The notes under the pieces were generated by a model that made no database searches, was not told the origin of the DNA, and worked only from the letters and a program-made list of their open reading frames with translations. 64,000 nucleotides of DNA from Homoserinibacter sp. GY 40078 (GTDB lineage: Bacteria > Actinomycetota > Actinomycetes > Actinomycetales > Microbacteriaceae): contig NZ_VRTZ01000002.1 in the NCBI RefSeq assembly GCF_008017545.1, forward strand, positions 496,001 through 560,000, written 5' to 3'. Of this stretch, positions 15,844 to 24,243 are shown piece after piece. The position numbers and the translations under genes are program-made. How positions within the stretch are numbered: the first letter of the stretch is position 1; the number at the start of each line of letters is the position of its first letter.

Positions 15844-17177
15844 GCGACTCCGTAATGACCTACGTCGTCTACTGGCGCGAACGGGGCGTGCTCAAGGTCG
15901 GCCACGCTCGCGCCGCATCCCGTGTGCGGGGGTTCCTTGCCACCGGAGCCGAGATCGTCGTGCTCGTGCGAGACACCTCCCTCGAGTGGGAGAAGCGGGC
16001 GCTCGTCGACCTCGCCGCGCGGTTCCCGCGCGCGTTCGCGACGCACCACGAGTCAACCGATCTGCTCTGGCGCGGCCGGGGCTTCACCGAGTGCTTCCTC
16101 GTCGCCCCGGGCGACCTGGGGGCCGCAGTTACCGCGTTCAGGAGAGCTGTTCAGCATGCCATTCAGTCCGACGAGGAAGCTCAAGTCCGAGCCGCTACTG
16201 CGGAGCGAGAGATTCCTCTCGATGCCGCAGTCGTTGCGGCTGTTCCTGCTGGCGCTGCTGATGTACGTCGACGCCGCCGGTCGGGAGATCGCGTCGTCGA
16301 GGGTGCTGCGGGAGGCGCTGTACGAGTTCGACGAGGACGTGACTCCGGAAACCGTCGACGAGATGCTACTTGCCCTCGAAGGGCGCGGGTGGCTGCTTCT
16401 CTACGAGTCAGGTCGTCGCCTGTTCTTGCAGGTGAATCCTGCCCCGTGGGCGGAGTTCGTGTCGATCGATGGCCGCGACGGCTCGCGACACCCGTCACCC
16501 GACCCGGGCCCGGAGGCGGCCCAGCGGGCGGCGTGGGCGGCCTCCGGGCCGACTCCGGCAGAGGGGAAGGGGGAAAGCGGGGGAGAAGCGGGAGACGGGG
16601 AGCGCCCCACGTGGATGTCCGACCCGGACATGCCTCCCCCGCAGGGCTGCAAGCTCCATCCGATCAACACGGGACTGATCCCTTGCGGGGCATGTGCCGG
16701 TGCGCGAAAGCTGCACGACCAATTCATCAGGGGAGAGATCTCCCACGACGACGCCGTGAAGGCATGGGGAGGAGCGGTCGGCTGATGAGATTCCAGATGG
16801 ACATCCCCGACGAGCAGTTCTGGAAGCTCGCGGGCAAGGCTGAGCAGTTCGACATGAAGGTACCCGAGTACGTCGCGGACCTGTGTGCCGTGGCCGCGTC
16901 GACGTCGGTGCCGTTCGACTCCGATCCCGTGTTGCAGCTCTGGCGTGCCCGCTACACCGACGCGCAGATCGCCGCGCGGCTGTCCATGACGAACAGCGCT
17001 GTCTCGTCGAGGCGGCGTCGGTACGGTCTGCCGGCGAATCGGCGTCGTGCGAGGGACGAGGGTTCGCTCGCGGTCGGCGAGAAGGAGATCTCGCGCCGCA
17101 GTGCACACATCGAACACGGGGCGTTCGCCCTTGACGACCAACAGCGGCGAGGGCCCGCGGGGAGGAAGGCGTTATGA
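15840..17177 (+). CDS. GIY-YIG/T5orf172-like protein; reading frame abnormally open at its 3' end
   Basis: The first ~110 residues look real: YVVYWRERGVLKVGHARAASRVRGF, then WEKRALVDLAARFPRAF and GRGFTECFLVAPG, the pattern of a T5orf172/GIY-YIG fold. After about 16150 no stop occurs. The frame runs through the whole of the next gene (16156-16785) as Arg/Gly-rich shadow and then becomes the HTH gene at 16785. Start TTG 15840 overlaps the previous stop; ATG 15855 is an alternative. Either the stop was lost, a frameshift is present, or a genuine overlap exists. The functional part is probably 15840 to about 16200. Confidence 0.4.
   Translation: MSDSVMTYVVYWRERGVLKVGHARAASRVRGFLATGAEIVVLVRDTSLEWEKRALVDLAARFPRAFATHHESTDLLWRGRGFTECFLVAPGDLGAAVTAFRRAVQHAIQSDEEAQVRAATAEREIPLDAAVVAAVPAGAADVRRRRRSGDRVVEGAAGGAVRVRRGRDSGNRRRDATCPRRARVAASLRVRSSPVLAGESCPVGGVRVDRWPRRLATPVTRPGPGGGPAGGVGGLRADSGRGEGGKRGRSGRRGAPHVDVRPGHASPAGLQAPSDQHGTDPLRGMCRCAKAARPIHQGRDLPRRRREGMGRSGRLMRFQMDIPDEQFWKLAGKAEQFDMKVPEYVADLCAVAASTSVPFDSDPVLQLWRARYTDAQIAARLSMTNSAVSSRRRRYGLPANRRRARDEGSLAVGEKEISRRSAHIEHGAFALDDQQRRGPAGRKAL
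16156..16785 (+). CDS. Phage replication-module protein, helical N-terminus
   Basis: 209 residues; GGAGAG lies 9 nt before the ATG. The N-terminal part (PQSLRLFLLALLMYVDAAGREIA, then LREALYEFDEDVTPETVDEMLLALEGRGWLLLY) is a winged-helix replication-initiation-like domain. An acidic Gly/Glu linker follows and then a small C-terminal motif CKLHPINTGLIPCGACAGARKLHD. Such proteins sit in the replication modules of actinophages; the exact role is inferred. Confidence 0.65.
   Translation: MPFSPTRKLKSEPLLRSERFLSMPQSLRLFLLALLMYVDAAGREIASSRVLREALYEFDEDVTPETVDEMLLALEGRGWLLLYESGRRLFLQVNPAPWAEFVSIDGRDGSRHPSPDPGPEAAQRAAWAASGPTPAEGKGESGGEAGDGERPTWMSDPDMPPPQGCKLHPINTGLIPCGACAGARKLHDQFIRGEISHDDAVKAWGGAVG
16785..17177 (+). 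CDS. HTH-containing small phage protein
   Basis: 130 residues, ATG overlapping the previous stop by one base. Central ARYTDAQIAARLSMTNSAVSSRRRRYGLPANRR is a good helix-turn-helix of the sigma-region-4/Myb-like kind. It is in the same reading frame as the 15840 gene with no stop between them. Probably a DNA-binding early protein. Confidence 0.6.
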   Translation: MRFQMDIPDEQFWKLAGKAEQFDMKVPEYVADLCAVAASTSVPFDSDPVLQLWRARYTDAQIAARLSMTNSAVSSRRRRYGLPANRRRARDEGSLAVGEKEISRRSAHIEHGAFALDDQQRRGPAGRKAL

Positions 17178-18211
17178 GTACCGAGTCCGTAGCGGATCTG
17201 GTGGAGCGGCTCGCAGTTCAGGACGGCGAGGCGCGCCCGCTGCTCGTGCAGTTGCGGCGCGCGTGCCACAGCGACATCGGCGGAACCGCGGCGGGTGCAT
17301 CATCGGGTGCTGCGATGCCGATCGATCCGGGCGCGGTCGACCTCTGGCGAGAGATCGTGGTCGGCGACGATGAGCACGTCGGCATCACCGACCTTTACCG
17401 GGGAATGTCGGCTCGACGGCCGACGGGGTCCGCTGTCGTCGACCTGCTCGCATGGTCGATCTCGTTCCATGCCGCGCTGGATCGGGGCGACCTCGGCGAG
17501 ACGGCGGTGGCCGTGGCGGAGGAACGGCTTTCGGGGTGGGTGCAGCGCATTCGGCAGGTCTTCGACCCGAGGTGGCAGGCCCCGCTACGTGGATTCGCTT
17601 GCCCGGTGTGCGGCCTCGCGCGCGTCGTGGTGTGGGCGAGCGGTCAGGAGGCCGAGGTCGACGCGGTTGTCGTGAACCTCGAGGATGGCGAGCTTGTTGC
17701 CCGCTGCCGCAACTCGAGCGACCAGTGTGGCGGGATCTGGAAGGGCGACCCGCAGGTTATCCACATGGCCCGGCAGGGGGGCGTCGACGTTGAGGCGATC
17801 GCCGGCGCTCTTCGTGAAGCGAGATACCCGACAACGACCGAGACGCTCATCCCGGATACGTCCAAACTCGTGAAGTCGCTCGTCGGCGACCCGCTGAGGG
17901 ATGACCCTCAGACGGCGGCCGAGATCAGCGAGTTGCAGGCGCGCCGCGCAACCCGAATCATTGTCGGCGCACGAACCGCCCCGTTAGCAGTGAGGCGCGC
18001 GGCAGAGTTGCGGCGAGACGGGTGGACGGTCGTGGCGGTGACGTCGCCACGCACCGTCGGAGCTCTCCACGGTGTTGTCGCGGATCGTCTTGAGCTCGTT
18101 CACGACGGACTGACCGCGGCTGCCGAGGCTGGCATCCGAGGCGCCGCGAATCCGTGCCTCGAGGCATCTCGTTCGCGTGCCATGGAGGCGTACACGGGCC
18201 GACTGTCGTAG
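17174..18211 (+). CDS. Phage protein with zinc-ribbon core
   Basis: 345 residues overlapping the HTH gene by 4 nt. A CPVCG then CRNSSDQCGGIW pair (about residues 140-185) forms a probable zinc ribbon, as in a widespread family of uncharacterised actinophage proteins. The C-terminal ~100 residues (PLAVRRAAELRRDGWTVVAVTSPRTVGALH) are Ala/Arg-rich and less typical. It is the last gene of the early operon. Confidence 0.6.
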   Translation: MSTESVADLVERLAVQDGEARPLLVQLRRACHSDIGGTAAGASSGAAMPIDPGAVDLWREIVVGDDEHVGITDLYRGMSARRPTGSAVVDLLAWSISFHAALDRGDLGETAVAVAEERLSGWVQRIRQVFDPRWQAPLRGFACPVCGLARVVVWASGQEAEVDAVVVNLEDGELVARCRNSSDQCGGIWKGDPQVIHMARQGGVDVEAIAGALREARYPTTTETLIPDTSKLVKSLVGDPLRDDPQTAAEISELQARRATRIIVGARTAPLAVRRAAELRRDGWTVVAVTSPRTVGALHGVVADRLELVHDGLTAAAEAGIRGAANPCLEASRSRAMEAYTGRLS

Positions 18212-18328
18212 GGCCAGCGGGGGCAGCGGGATGTCCTGCTATTTCGAGCCTGCGGCGTCGGATTAGTGGTGCTTGATTGCCCGCCCGCCATGTGGGCCGA
18301 GGCCGATGGATAGATCGGGGGCCTGCAT

Positions 18329-18823
18329 TTATCCAAGGGCGCCGCGGACGTGCTCTAGCAGCGCCAACGTTTCCGCGTACTCCTCTTGGGGGGCGATCGT
18401 CGAGAAGGGGACGACGATGGAGCGCTCCTGCGTCCTGAGTGTGAGGCGCAAGCGACCAGGCCAGGGTGAGCCGTCGCGCGAGCGCTTGGTGGTGTCGATA
18501 GTCAGCCGATCGACGCGGAGCGGCCGCACCGAAAGCTCGACCGTGACCTGCGACACGTTCGGATTACGGCGATTGATGCTGGCTTCGGCGATCAAGCCGG
18601 GGGTGAACACGGCGATCTTCCCAGCGAAGTCAAAGTTCCCGGAATCCTCTGAGCTTGAGGTGAGGAGTAGGACATGCTCGTTCCCAATAGCGAGTGCAAG
18701 CCGCGCGAGAAAATTGAAATACCAATCCCGCATCTCCGGTGGATCTTGGCTGAGCATGGCCCACCCCTGGTCGCGGGTGATGCGGTCGTGAAGGGATTGA
18801 ACCACTTCGTCGTAGTCGGTCAT
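18329..18823 (-). CDS. Leftward cargo protein, unknown
   Basis: 164 residues, ATG at 18823. Alpha/beta composition with strands (HVLLLTSSSEDSG, IAVFTPGLIAEASI, VSQVTVELSVRPLRVDRLTI). It lies in a small island between early and late operons, back to back with an HNH gene. Base composition is less G+C-rich than the phage genes. No family is recognised. Confidence 0.55.
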   Translation of the reverse strand: MTDYDEVVQSLHDRITRDQGWAMLSQDPPEMRDWYFNFLARLALAIGNEHVLLLTSSSEDSGNFDFAGKIAVFTPGLIAEASINRRNPNVSQVTVELSVRPLRVDRLTIDTTKRSRDGSPWPGRLRLTLRTQERSIVVPFSTIAPQEEYAETLALLEHVRGALG

Positions 18824-18921
18824 GCGGCAAGATTACGCCTGACTCTCACCCCTGATCGAAGACCCCGCATTCACCATGCGCGTGGAGCCTCGCGACTCTC
18901 CTCCGGCTATCGTCGCGGCCG

Positions 18922-18950
18922 TTCCAAGCTCTCGCCGCACTCGCTAGTGT
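18922..18950 (+). promoter_or_regulatory. Leaderless promoter of the HNH cargo gene
   Basis: TTCCAA (18922-18927), 17-bp spacer, TAGTGT (18945-18950). The predicted start of transcription falls on the GTG at 18957. It is a self-contained promoter, as expected for a lysogenically expressed cargo gene. Confidence 0.55.
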
Positions 18951-18956
18951 CGACGC

Positions 18957-19715
18957 GTGGCAATCTCTCGAAGTGAGAAGCTGCTGTGGGCGAGGTCGCA
19001 CAACCGTTGCGCGATCTGCCGGCGTCCATTGACGATTGACGCCGACAGTGCAGCCCTGCCGGGACTGATCCTTGGCCAAGTGGCGCACATCATCGCCCGC
19101 CAAGAGGCTGGCCCTCGAGGGTCAGGAGATGGCCGCCATCAGCTTGATGACTACGAGAACTTGATTCTTCTGTGCGCTGACGACCACAAGCGAGTCGACG
19201 ATCAGCCTGATGTGTTCACCGTTGACGAACTTAGGGAGCGCAAGAGAGCTCATGAGCGGTGGGCCGAGGAGAGGTTCGCAGATGACCATTTGGAACCAGT
19301 TCGTCTCCAGAAAGGCCCCGGCGAGGACGCGCTCAAGATGCACATGGTTGTTAGCGGAGCGGAGGTGTGGGATCTCGTAGCCGGAGCCGGTCTGTGGAAC
19401 ATGCGGTCGGTCGAGGGGGACGGGGATCCGGATGCCTCCGACGCGGCTGATGAATTTCTCAGCTACGCACGGGACGTCGGAGTGTGTGCCGAAGAGACAC
19501 TGGCCGACGGGTTCGCAGCAGTCCGCGAGGTCCAGCGCACATTGCAATCGATGCTGGATGGGCTCTTGGAGCGTGGGCTGGCCGTCTATGGGCGTCGTGT
19601 GACGCGAACGCTGGTGGGCGGAGTGATCGAGGATCCGCAACCGTTCGACGTAACGCATCTCGTTGTACTCGATGGCGAAGAGCTCCGTGCGCGCCTGGGG
19701 ATCGACGACGCGTAG
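18957..19715 (+). CDS. HNH endonuclease-domain cargo protein
   Basis: 252 residues. The N-terminal HNH domain reads HNRCAICRRPL, then GQVAHIIARQEAGPRG, then NLILLCADDHKRVDD, with both zinc Cys of the first knuckle and the H-N-H core. The remainder (about 110-252) is a helical/strand region of unknown role. It has its own leaderless promoter and stands apart from the packaging-associated HNH at 19985. It may be a homing, defence or superinfection-exclusion nuclease. Confidence 0.75.
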   Translation: MAISRSEKLLWARSHNRCAICRRPLTIDADSAALPGLILGQVAHIIARQEAGPRGSGDGRHQLDDYENLILLCADDHKRVDDQPDVFTVDELRERKRAHERWAEERFADDHLEPVRLQKGPGEDALKMHMVVSGAEVWDLVAGAGLWNMRSVEGDGDPDASDAADEFLSYARDVGVCAEETLADGFAAVREVQRTLQSMLDGLLERGLAVYGRRVTRTLVGGVIEDPQPFDVTHLVVLDGEELRARLGIDDA

Positions 19716-19800
19716 CTCGACCGCGTGGGTTTGCTTCGATATCTCGAGAAGCTGTGTTAATCTGAAACTGTGCCGGTGAGCCATGCCTACCGGCAGGTAG

Positions 19801-19833
19801 ACGCCCCGTAGAGCACCAGCTCCGGGGCGTTTC
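19801..19833 (+). terminator. Hairpin terminator after the cargo genes
   Basis: Stem ACGCCCCG (19801-19808) with CGGGGCGT (19823-19830), a 14-nt loop and a following TTTCTC. It separates the cargo genes from the late operon. The 269 bp from 19716 to 19984 otherwise contain no gene that I can support. Confidence 0.55.
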
Positions 19834-19984
19834 TCATGTCCGCTTCCCCTCACCCCCGCAGACGAACGATCGAGCGCCCGCGGTAGGGCTTGCTGCGCTG
19901 AGGTGTTGAGGGGATCTTCTGCCCGGAGGTGGTCGTGTGTTCGATGCCACCGGGAGCCCGCTTCGTCGAGGCTGGGGCGGGTAG

Positions 19985-20284
19985 ATGCCCTGGGAGAGCT
20001 CACGGCCGAAGCATGTTCCGACTGACGTGCGGGATGCCTGCCTGAAGCGCGACGGGTACCGGTGTGTAGAGATGCTGGTGAACGGGGACCGGTGCCCAGC
20101 CACAACCAACCTCGCGGCCGCCCACATCGAACAGTGGCGGCCGGGGGAGCGCACGACCGTTGACATGGTCCGCGCTCTCTGTGACTGGCACCACAACCGA
20201 GAGACGCAACGCGAAGCCGCCCGGGCCCGGCCCCGCCGAGGATCGCGACTGCGCCCGCCAGAGCGTCACCCTGGCCTTCACTGA
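19985..20284 (+). CDS. Packaging-associated HNH endonuclease
   Basis: 99 residues: RDGYRCVEMLVNGDRCPATTNLAAAHIEQW, then ALCDWHHNRETQREAARARPR. This is the short HNH protein commonly encoded just before the terminase of cos-type siphophages, where it helps the large terminase cut DNA. The 200 bp that follow (20285-20484) are C/G-rich and hold no gene; a cos site could lie here but I cannot identify it. Confidence 0.8.
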   Translation: MPWESSRPKHVPTDVRDACLKRDGYRCVEMLVNGDRCPATTNLAAAHIEQWRPGERTTVDMVRALCDWHHNRETQREAARARPRRGSRLRPPERHPGLH

Positions 20285-20484
20285 ACCGACATCCACGCTG
20301 CGACGACCGTTCGCGACGCAATCCGACGAGACCCCCGGTCCACCCCCTCCCCCCGGCCTTTCCCCCGCGGGGAGTTGCTGTGGCTCGCGTTCTGTACGGG
20401 TCTGGGAATCCGCCGTCCGGGCCGCGCAGCGGGGCTGACGCTCTGGGCCGAAGGGCCACCTACCGATCCCGAAACGGGGTAGCG

Positions 20485-20700
20485 ATGTTCATGCCCGACT
20501 CGACGACATTCGCCCTTGTGGCGACCGACCTCGAGGAGGCCGTTGACACGGCGATCGAGCACCTGAAGACGATTGCGACCGACGAGCTGCGTCCGGGCTT
20601 CGTTGTCCCGGAGCTGGTGCGTGAGGCGATCGAGTTCCGCGACGGAGAGTGGGTCCGGACCTTCCGGTTCCGAGCGGAGCTGCTGCCGGCGGGTGCCTGA
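20485..20700 (+). CDS. Small protein before terminase, unknown
   Basis: 71 residues; ACGGGGT lies before the ATG. Short alpha/beta domain (FALVATDLEEAVDTAIEHLKTIATDELRP). The stop overlaps the terS start (TGATG). No family is recognised. Confidence 0.55.
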   Translation: MFMPDSTTFALVATDLEEAVDTAIEHLKTIATDELRPGFVVPELVREAIEFRDGEWVRTFRFRAELLPAGA

Positions 20701-21197
20701 TGGCGGGGCGTGGTCCCACGCCGAAGGATCCGGCACGGCGGGCTCGCCGCAACAAGGATCCCCAGGCGCTCACGGTGTTCGAGGCGACCCCGTCGACGCA
20801 GCCCGACCTTCCGACGCGCTACAAGGTTCGCAAGGACGAGGACGGCGACGACTGGGACCAGCCCGTCGACTGGCCCACCAGCACGCGTGAGTGGTGGGCG
20901 ATGTGGGGGCGCTCGCCAATGGCGACGAGCTTCACCGAGGTCGACTGGTCAGAGCTCCTCATCGCTGCGTTCCTGCACGCCGAGTTCATGGAGGGCAATT
21001 ACAAGGTCGCGAGTGAGCTGCGCCTTCGTACCGCCAAGTTCGGCGCGACTGCGGAGGACCGCCTGCGGCTGCGGATGCAGTTCGCGATCGCCACGGACGC
21101 TGAGCTGGGCGCGGTCGAGAAGAAGCAACGGATCGACAGTCGGGCCCGGCGTGCTGGGGTCGCCGCGCGCAGGCCGGCGAGTGAGGTGGAGGGGTAG
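20700..21197 (+). CDS. Terminase small subunit
   Basis: 165 residues. The N-terminus AGRGPTPKDPARRARRNKDP is the hallmark start of siphophage small terminases, followed by a helical region ending in a basic tail. It binds the packaging site and brings in the large subunit encoded 2 bp downstream. Confidence 0.85.
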   Translation: MAGRGPTPKDPARRARRNKDPQALTVFEATPSTQPDLPTRYKVRKDEDGDDWDQPVDWPTSTREWWAMWGRSPMATSFTEVDWSELLIAAFLHAEFMEGNYKVASELRLRTAKFGATAEDRLRLRMQFAIATDAELGAVEKKQRIDSRARRAGVAARRPASEVEG

Positions 21198-21199
21198 CG

Positions 21200-22900
21200 A
21201 TGCCCTGGCGTCCTCTCGATGATGAGCCCTTCCCGACCCTCGGCTATCACGTCGCGGATCAGATGTCCGAGTACCTCGGATTCGAGGTCGGCGGCGAGCT
21301 CGTGCCGTTCGTGCCAACGCTCGAGATGCTCGAGTTCCTCGTCGACTTCTACGAGATCGACCCGGTCAGCTGCCGGCGGGTGAAGCGACGCGGCATCCTG
21401 CAACGGCCCCGTGGGTGGGGCAAGTCGCCGAACCTCGCAGCACTCGGCATCGCCGAGGCGCTGTTCGAGGTCGTGCCCGACGGATGGGACGCTGACGGTC
21501 AGCCAGTAGCGCGACCTTGGTTGAGCATCAAGCGCACCGTGAACGTTCCGATCACGGCGACGTCGGAGGATCAGGTCAAGAACACGTGGCAGCCGCTGCT
21601 CGCGATGGTGACCGAAGGGTCGCTCGTCGATGAGTTCGACATCGACCCGATGGACTCGTTCATCTCGATGCCAGGCGGCGGAAAGATCGAAGCCCGCACG
21701 TCAGCAGGCCGATCGATCAAGGGTCTCCCGGACCAAGTTGCCGCAGTGTTGGATCAGACCGAGGAGTGGGTGAAGGGGAACGGCGGGCATCGCCTCGCGC
21801 AGAATCTCCGAAACAACGCTACGAAGGCTGGCGGCGTCATCTTCGAGTCCCCGAACGCCTTCACACCGGGTGAGGGCTCAGTCGCCGAGATGTCGGCGCT
21901 CGACTGGGAAAAGATCAAGTCCGGGAAGTACCCCGACCTCGCCGAGGCCCGACAGGTGCTCTACGACCACCGCGAAGCGCCCCCTGACACGGACCCGAGC
22001 GATCGTGATTCGCTCATCGCGGGACTGAGATACGCCTACGGCGATAGCTCGGACGACCCGCGTGGGTGCGTTCTTCATGACCCGCCGTGTGCTCCCGGGT
22101 GGGCGCCGATCGAGGGGACTGCTCTCGCGTTCCTTGACACGTCGAACGACCCGCAGGTGCTCCGTGCGGACTTCCTGAATCAGATCACGCACTCGCTCGA
22201 CTCGTGGCTCTCGCAGCCTGAGGTGAGAGCGATCGTGGCCGATGGCGAAGGCGGCCGTGCTGAGCCGAAGACGATCACTCGCACGGAACCCGTTGTGCTC
22301 GGCTTTGACGGATCGCAAGGCCGCAAGGACGACCGGATCGCCGACTCGACGGTGCTCATCGGCTACTCGATCCGGCAGAGGCACTTCTTCGTGCTCGGGA
22401 TGTGGGAGCAGCCCGACGGGCCCGCCGGTCGCGGGTGGCGACCTCCGGAGCTCGAGATCGAGAAGACCGTCGACGACGCGCACAAGCGCTACAACGTGGT
22501 CGGGTTCTTCGCGGATCCGTCCGCCGGGTGGGCGGGGAACGTGAAGAACTGGGAAGCGAAGCACGGCCGGAAGTACAAGGCGAAGCTCAGCCGCGACAAC
22601 CCGATCCAGTGGAAGCAGAAGGACGTGTCGCGCACGTGCGAGACATTCGATCAGCTCCACGCTCAGATCGTTGCGGCCGACGTCACGGTCGAAGCGCATC
22701 CGCGGCTCATCGCGCACATGATCAACGGTCGCCGTGACCCGCGGCGGTCGGGCTACGTCGTGAAGAAGCCAGACGACGATCAGGACTACTCGAAGGTCGA
22801 CGCCTGCTGGGGCCTGATGCTCTGCTTCGCTGCTGCGCTCGTCGCGATCGGTGCGGGAGTCAACACGCAGACGCGGCGGATGCCGCGACAGCTCGCATAG
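21200..22900 (+). CDS. Terminase large subunit
   Basis: 566 residues. ATPase part: P-loop region GILQRPRGWGKSPNLAAL (about 71-88) and Walker B with VAAVLDQTEEW. Nuclease part: VVLGFDGSQGRKDD, YNVVGFFADPSA and YSKVDACWG supply the three acidic positions of the RNase H-like core. It cleaves and translocates DNA into the prohead. Confidence 0.93.
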   Translation: MPWRPLDDEPFPTLGYHVADQMSEYLGFEVGGELVPFVPTLEMLEFLVDFYEIDPVSCRRVKRRGILQRPRGWGKSPNLAALGIAEALFEVVPDGWDADGQPVARPWLSIKRTVNVPITATSEDQVKNTWQPLLAMVTEGSLVDEFDIDPMDSFISMPGGGKIEARTSAGRSIKGLPDQVAAVLDQTEEWVKGNGGHRLAQNLRNNATKAGGVIFESPNAFTPGEGSVAEMSALDWEKIKSGKYPDLAEARQVLYDHREAPPDTDPSDRDSLIAGLRYAYGDSSDDPRGCVLHDPPCAPGWAPIEGTALAFLDTSNDPQVLRADFLNQITHSLDSWLSQPEVRAIVADGEGGRAEPKTITRTEPVVLGFDGSQGRKDDRIADSTVLIGYSIRQRHFFVLGMWEQPDGPAGRGWRPPELEIEKTVDDAHKRYNVVGFFADPSAGWAGNVKNWEAKHGRKYKAKLSRDNPIQWKQKDVSRTCETFDQLHAQIVAADVTVEAHPRLIAHMINGRRDPRRSGYVVKKPDDDQDYSKVDACWGLMLCFAAALVAIGAGVNTQTRRMPRQLA

Positions 22901-22911
22901 AGGAGGGCCGC

Positions 22912-24243
22912 ATGCCGACCACCCCCGAGGAGTGGCTGCCGATTCTGGCGCAGCGGATGGACGAGCGGATGCCGCGCGTCTTGAAGCTTCGACGCTACTC
23001 GCGCGGCGACGCGGACCTTCCCGAGATGGGGCGGAACACTCGGAAGTCGTGGGAGGCGTTCCAGAAGAAGGCGCGCAAGAACGTCGCTGGGCTCGCGTGC
23101 TCGTCGCTTGCAGGCCGGATCGTGCCGAACGGGCTCCGGGTCGGCGCAAGCTCGAGCGGGGAGCTGCTCGACGCGCTCAAGGTCGTGTGGCGCAACAACC
23201 GTCTCGCGATCGTTATCCCCGGCGCCATCTGGGACATGCTCTCGGTCGGGATCGGTCACCTCGTCGTTGGGATCCGCGACGGAGAACCCATCATCACGTC
23301 CGAGGGGCCGGAGCGTGTCTACGTCGAGCCTGACCCGGTGCAGCCGTGGCGGGCCCGTGCGTCGCTTCAGGCGTGGCGCGACACGATTCTCAAGCAGGAC
23401 TTCGCCCTCGTAACCGTTCCGGGGCTGCGGCAGCGGTTCGAGCGGTCGACCGTCACTCAGGGCGGGTCGATCCGAGGCAAGGTGTCGGGCGACTGGACGC
23501 CGGTCGGGGAGCCCGAAGTGTTCGACGGCCCGCCACCCGTGTTCGTGCTCGAGAACTTCGGCGGGGTCGCCGAGTTCGAACCTCATCTCGACGCGATCGA
23601 CGCGGTGAACCTCGGCAAGCTTCAGCGTCTCGTCGTCACCGCCTACCAGGCGTTCAAGGCGCGTGCGTTCAAGAATCTGCCCGAGACGGACGACGACGGG
23701 AACGCGATCGACTGGGCTTCACGACTCAACTTCGCGCCCGGTGCGATGGTCGACCTGCCCGAGGGTATCGACATCTGGGAGTCGGGTGCGGTCGAGATCG
23801 CCGGGCTGCTCGAGGGTGAGAAGACGGACCTGCGCGACCTCGCTGCGGTGATGCAGGTTCCGCTGGACGTGTTCATCCCGTCCGGCCAGAACCAGTCCGC
23901 CACGGGCGCCGCGAACGCGCACAAGGGCGAGATCCAAAAGGCGAAGGACCGCCTCGTGCGAGCGGCGCTCCCGGTCGACGGTGCGCTGCTGCTCGCCGCA
24001 CGCGTTCTCGGGTTCGACGTGCAGGAGACGATCCAGTCGACCTGGGAGCCGCCAGAACACATCGCGCTATCCGAGAAGGCGGCTGCCGCCTCCCAGGCGC
24101 GCGCTGCGGGCAAGAGTCAGCGGTGGATCGACGAGCACATCTGGGGAATGTCGCCCGACGAGATCGAAGCCGAGCAGACCGAGCGTGCCCGCGAGCAGCT
24201 CGAGGTGATCGCGCTGACCGGAGCGCCCGGTGGCGACGCGTGA
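22912..24243 (+). CDS. Portal protein (SPP1 gp6-like)
   Basis: 443 residues with the family start TPEEWLPILAQRMDERMPRVLKLRRYSRGD. The core LACSSLAGRIVPNGLRV and the late FIPSGQNQSATGAANAHKGEIQKAKDR fit SPP1-type portals. It forms the dodecameric DNA channel of the head. It overlaps the MuF gene by 14 nt. Confidence 0.88.
   Translation: MPTTPEEWLPILAQRMDERMPRVLKLRRYSRGDADLPEMGRNTRKSWEAFQKKARKNVAGLACSSLAGRIVPNGLRVGASSSGELLDALKVVWRNNRLAIVIPGAIWDMLSVGIGHLVVGIRDGEPIITSEGPERVYVEPDPVQPWRARASLQAWRDTILKQDFALVTVPGLRQRFERSTVTQGGSIRGKVSGDWTPVGEPEVFDGPPPVFVLENFGGVAEFEPHLDAIDAVNLGKLQRLVVTAYQAFKARAFKNLPETDDDGNAIDWASRLNFAPGAMVDLPEGIDIWESGAVEIAGLLEGEKTDLRDLAAVMQVPLDVFIPSGQNQSATGAANAHKGEIQKAKDRLVRAALPVDGALLLAARVLGFDVQETIQSTWEPPEHIALSEKAAAASQARAAGKSQRWIDEHIWGMSPDEIEAEQTERAREQLEVIALTGAPGGDA

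Noticed and set aside
20285-20484. Possible cos site before the terminase genes
   Set aside because: The position is right and the sequence is C/G-rich, but no overhang or terminase site can be assigned from sequence alone.
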